From contig DNNS01000486.1 in the NCBI GenBank assembly GCA_003497555.1, positions 1-7,600 on the forward strand: a stretch of 7,600 nucleotides of DNA. Reading direction: 5' to 3'. Below the pieces are notes generated by a model. That model had not been told where the DNA came from and did no database searches. It saw only the letters and a program-made list of their open reading frames with translations. The position numbers and the translations under genes were made by a program. This DNA comes from Spirochaetia bacterium (GTDB lineage Bacteria; Spirochaetota; UBA12135). This document shows positions 6,322-7,600 of the stretch, piece by piece; position 1 is the stretch's first letter; each line of letters begins with the position of its first letter.

Positions 6322-6327
6322 TTATCA

Positions 6328-6356
6328 TAGACAAAAATAAATTACTGAATTATAAT
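6328..6356 (+). promoter_or_regulatory. Strong sigma70-type promoter for the EF-hand/SGNH gene
   Basis: TAGACA (6328-6333, five of six consensus bases) and TATAAT (6351-6356, six of six) are separated by 17 bp. The start near 6363 gives a leader of about 30 nt. An AGGAG Shine-Dalgarno site at 6385-6389 lies 5 nt before the ATG at 6395. Confidence 0.7.
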
Positions 6357-6394
6357 CAAACCGGTAATATTGCTAATTAACAACAGGAGTCATT

Positions 6395-7582
6395 ATGTTT
6401 AAGGTGTTATACAAAGCCGCGCTGATTTCCGCCCTGCTCTCCCTGGCGCCGGGATTTCCGCAAATGAGCATACCGGAGCGCATTAAAAAAATGGATCAGA
6501 ATAGTGACGGGCAAGTCACCAGGCAGGAATTTAATGGCCCGCCTGCAATTTTTCAAAATTGCGATACCGACAATGACGGGGTGCTTTCTGCCCGGGAAAT
6601 AGCTGATGCCCAGGCGCTGCCTGCGAAAAATACCAATACGCAAAACAAAGAAACCACAGGAGAGTTTTCCATGACGCCTCTTACCGAAATGACAAAAGAT
6701 GATAAATACAAAGGAGAAGACGGAGGATTATACGGCCAGGGGCAGAATGAACCGCCTGCTGATCACCTGCAGGCAGCAATCGCCGAGAGTAAAAAAATAA
6801 TTCCTCTTGATGAAAACGGAAAACCGCAGAACAGCGGAAAAGTGTGCCTGGTATCCATTGGTATGTCCAATACCACCCAGGAATTTAACGCTTTTATCAG
6901 GCTGCTTGAAGGCCTGAAAAATCTTCTGTCGCGCTTTCTCGCGGTAGTGGACGGCGCTACCGGAGGCCAGGAAGTATACGCCTGGGCCAAAGACGTACCA
7001 ATACCCAAGTTCGCCAATAAAACTCCGTGGGACCTGCTTGCGGACCGTTTAACAGACCGGGATATTTCGGCGCTCCAGGTACAGGCCGCCTGGGTAAAAG
7101 TCGCCCGCAAGCAGCCGGCTGCGGAAGGCGAATACCCTGCCCACGCGCAAAAATTCTCTGAATACTTTATTGAACTTGTGCAGAAACTGAGAACCAGATA
7201 TCCGAACCTGCGCATTGCCTATTGTTCATCGCGTATATATGCCGGATATGCCGCAACTGCTCTTTCACCCGAACCCTATGCCTTTGAAAATGCCCTGGCC
7301 ATACGCTCGGTTATACTAAGACAGATAAGCGGTGATACAGCGCTGAACTGGGACCCGGCCAGGGGACCGGTAAAAGCGCCTCTTCTTTTATGGGGACCAT
7401 ATCTTTGGGCCAACGGAAAGAATCCGCGCCAAGCAGATAATCTGGTCTGGCTGCCAGAAGATTTCATGAAAGACGGTACGCATCCATCGCCGGAATCAGG
7501 TGTAACCAAGGTAGCCAATATTCTGCTGGATTTTTTTAAAACAAATCCTTCTGCCAGGGATTGGTTTTTACAGAAAGATTGA
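6395..7582 (+). CDS. Exported protein with two EF-hands and an SGNH-hydrolase-like domain
   Basis: The product is 395 residues with a clear AGGAG ribosome site. Residues 1-23 form a signal peptide (MFKVLYKAALISALLSLAPG, then FPQ), so the protein should leave the cytoplasm. Two canonical 12-residue calcium loops follow: EF-hand 1 at 34-45 (Asp34, Asn36, Asp38, Gly39, Thr42, Glu45) and EF-hand 2 at 57-68 (Asp57, Asp59, Asp61, Gly62, Ser65, Glu68). A low-complexity polar linker spans about 75-145. The C-terminal domain starts CLVSIGMSNTTQEF at 151-164, with Ser158 the candidate nucleophile. It has AVVDGATGGQ at 183-192 and ends with DGTHPS at 360-365, an Asp-x-x-His pair (Asp360, His363) as in SGNH/GDSL esterases, followed by an amphipathic tail. 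It may remove acyl groups from a glycan, but the substrate is unknown and the SGNH call rests on two motifs. The gene is clearly richer in GC than the glycosyltransferase block, hinting at a different history. Confidence 0.8.
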   Translation: MFKVLYKAALISALLSLAPGFPQMSIPERIKKMDQNSDGQVTRQEFNGPPAIFQNCDTDNDGVLSAREIADAQALPAKNTNTQNKETTGEFSMTPLTEMTKDDKYKGEDGGLYGQGQNEPPADHLQAAIAESKKIIPLDENGKPQNSGKVCLVSIGMSNTTQEFNAFIRLLEGLKNLLSRFLAVVDGATGGQEVYAWAKDVPIPKFANKTPWDLLADRLTDRDISALQVQAAWVKVARKQPAAEGEYPAHAQKFSEYFIELVQKLRTRYPNLRIAYCSSRIYAGYAATALSPEPYAFENALAIRSVILRQISGDTALNWDPARGPVKAPLLLWGPYLWANGKNPRQADNLVWLPEDFMKDGTHPSPESGVTKVANILLDFFKTNPSARDWFLQKD

Positions 7583-7600
7583 CTGTGCCTGGAGCGAATT

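Overview
The window looks like a chromosomal segment from a moderately AT-rich bacterium. It has canonical sigma70-type promoters and Shine-Dalgarno sites at some genes but not others. An AraC-type regulator divergent from a non-HemE uroporphyrinogen-decarboxylase (URO-D) superfamily protein, and a secreted EF-hand plus SGNH-like protein, are combinations often seen in the Planctomycetes/Verrucomicrobia/Lentisphaerae (PVC) group. That placement is an impression from gene content, not a demonstrated assignment. No tRNA, rRNA, CRISPR array, transposase or phage gene was found.

Layout. (1) Positions 1-795, minus: an AraC-family regulator whose C-terminus runs off the left edge. It diverges from (2) a 394-residue URO-D superfamily protein at 883-2067, plus. 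The shared 87-bp gap holds three copies of GCATTTT, two of them arranged as a perfect 9-bp inverted repeat, plus facing -10 boxes: a plausible regulator/target pair. (3) Positions 2068-2205 separate convergent genes and hold two back-to-back small hairpins. (4) Positions 2206-4534, minus: two overlapping GT4-type glycosyltransferases (ATGCCTGA overlap). The upstream one has no ATG, GTG or TTG at its true beginning. A clear GT4 N-terminus, a good promoter and a Shine-Dalgarno site place its start at an ATA codon at 4534. (5) Positions 4535-4713 form a divergent control region with two good promoters on either side of a perfect 15-bp inverted repeat. (6) Positions 4714-6039, plus: a polytopic membrane protein resembling the GT39/PMT/ArnT lipid-linked-sugar glycosyltransferases. 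(7) Positions 6121-6321, minus: a remnant of the C-terminal half of an AraC DNA-binding domain. (8) Positions 6395-7582, plus: an exported protein with two EF-hands and an SGNH-hydrolase-like domain, with its own strong promoter and RBS. It is visibly richer in GC than the glycosyltransferase block.

The three glycosyltransferases plausibly work together on a surface polysaccharide or glycoconjugate: two cytoplasmic sugar-nucleotide GT4 enzymes and one membrane enzyme using a polyprenyl-linked sugar. The exported SGNH-like protein could act on an ester-modified glycan outside the cytoplasm. The AraC/URO-D pair looks like an independent, inducible catabolic unit. Nothing here proves a wholly new system. 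The most useful observations are the AUA (or lost) start of the first glycosyltransferase, the long palindrome between divergent promoters, and the unassigned URO-D-like and EF-hand/SGNH proteins.
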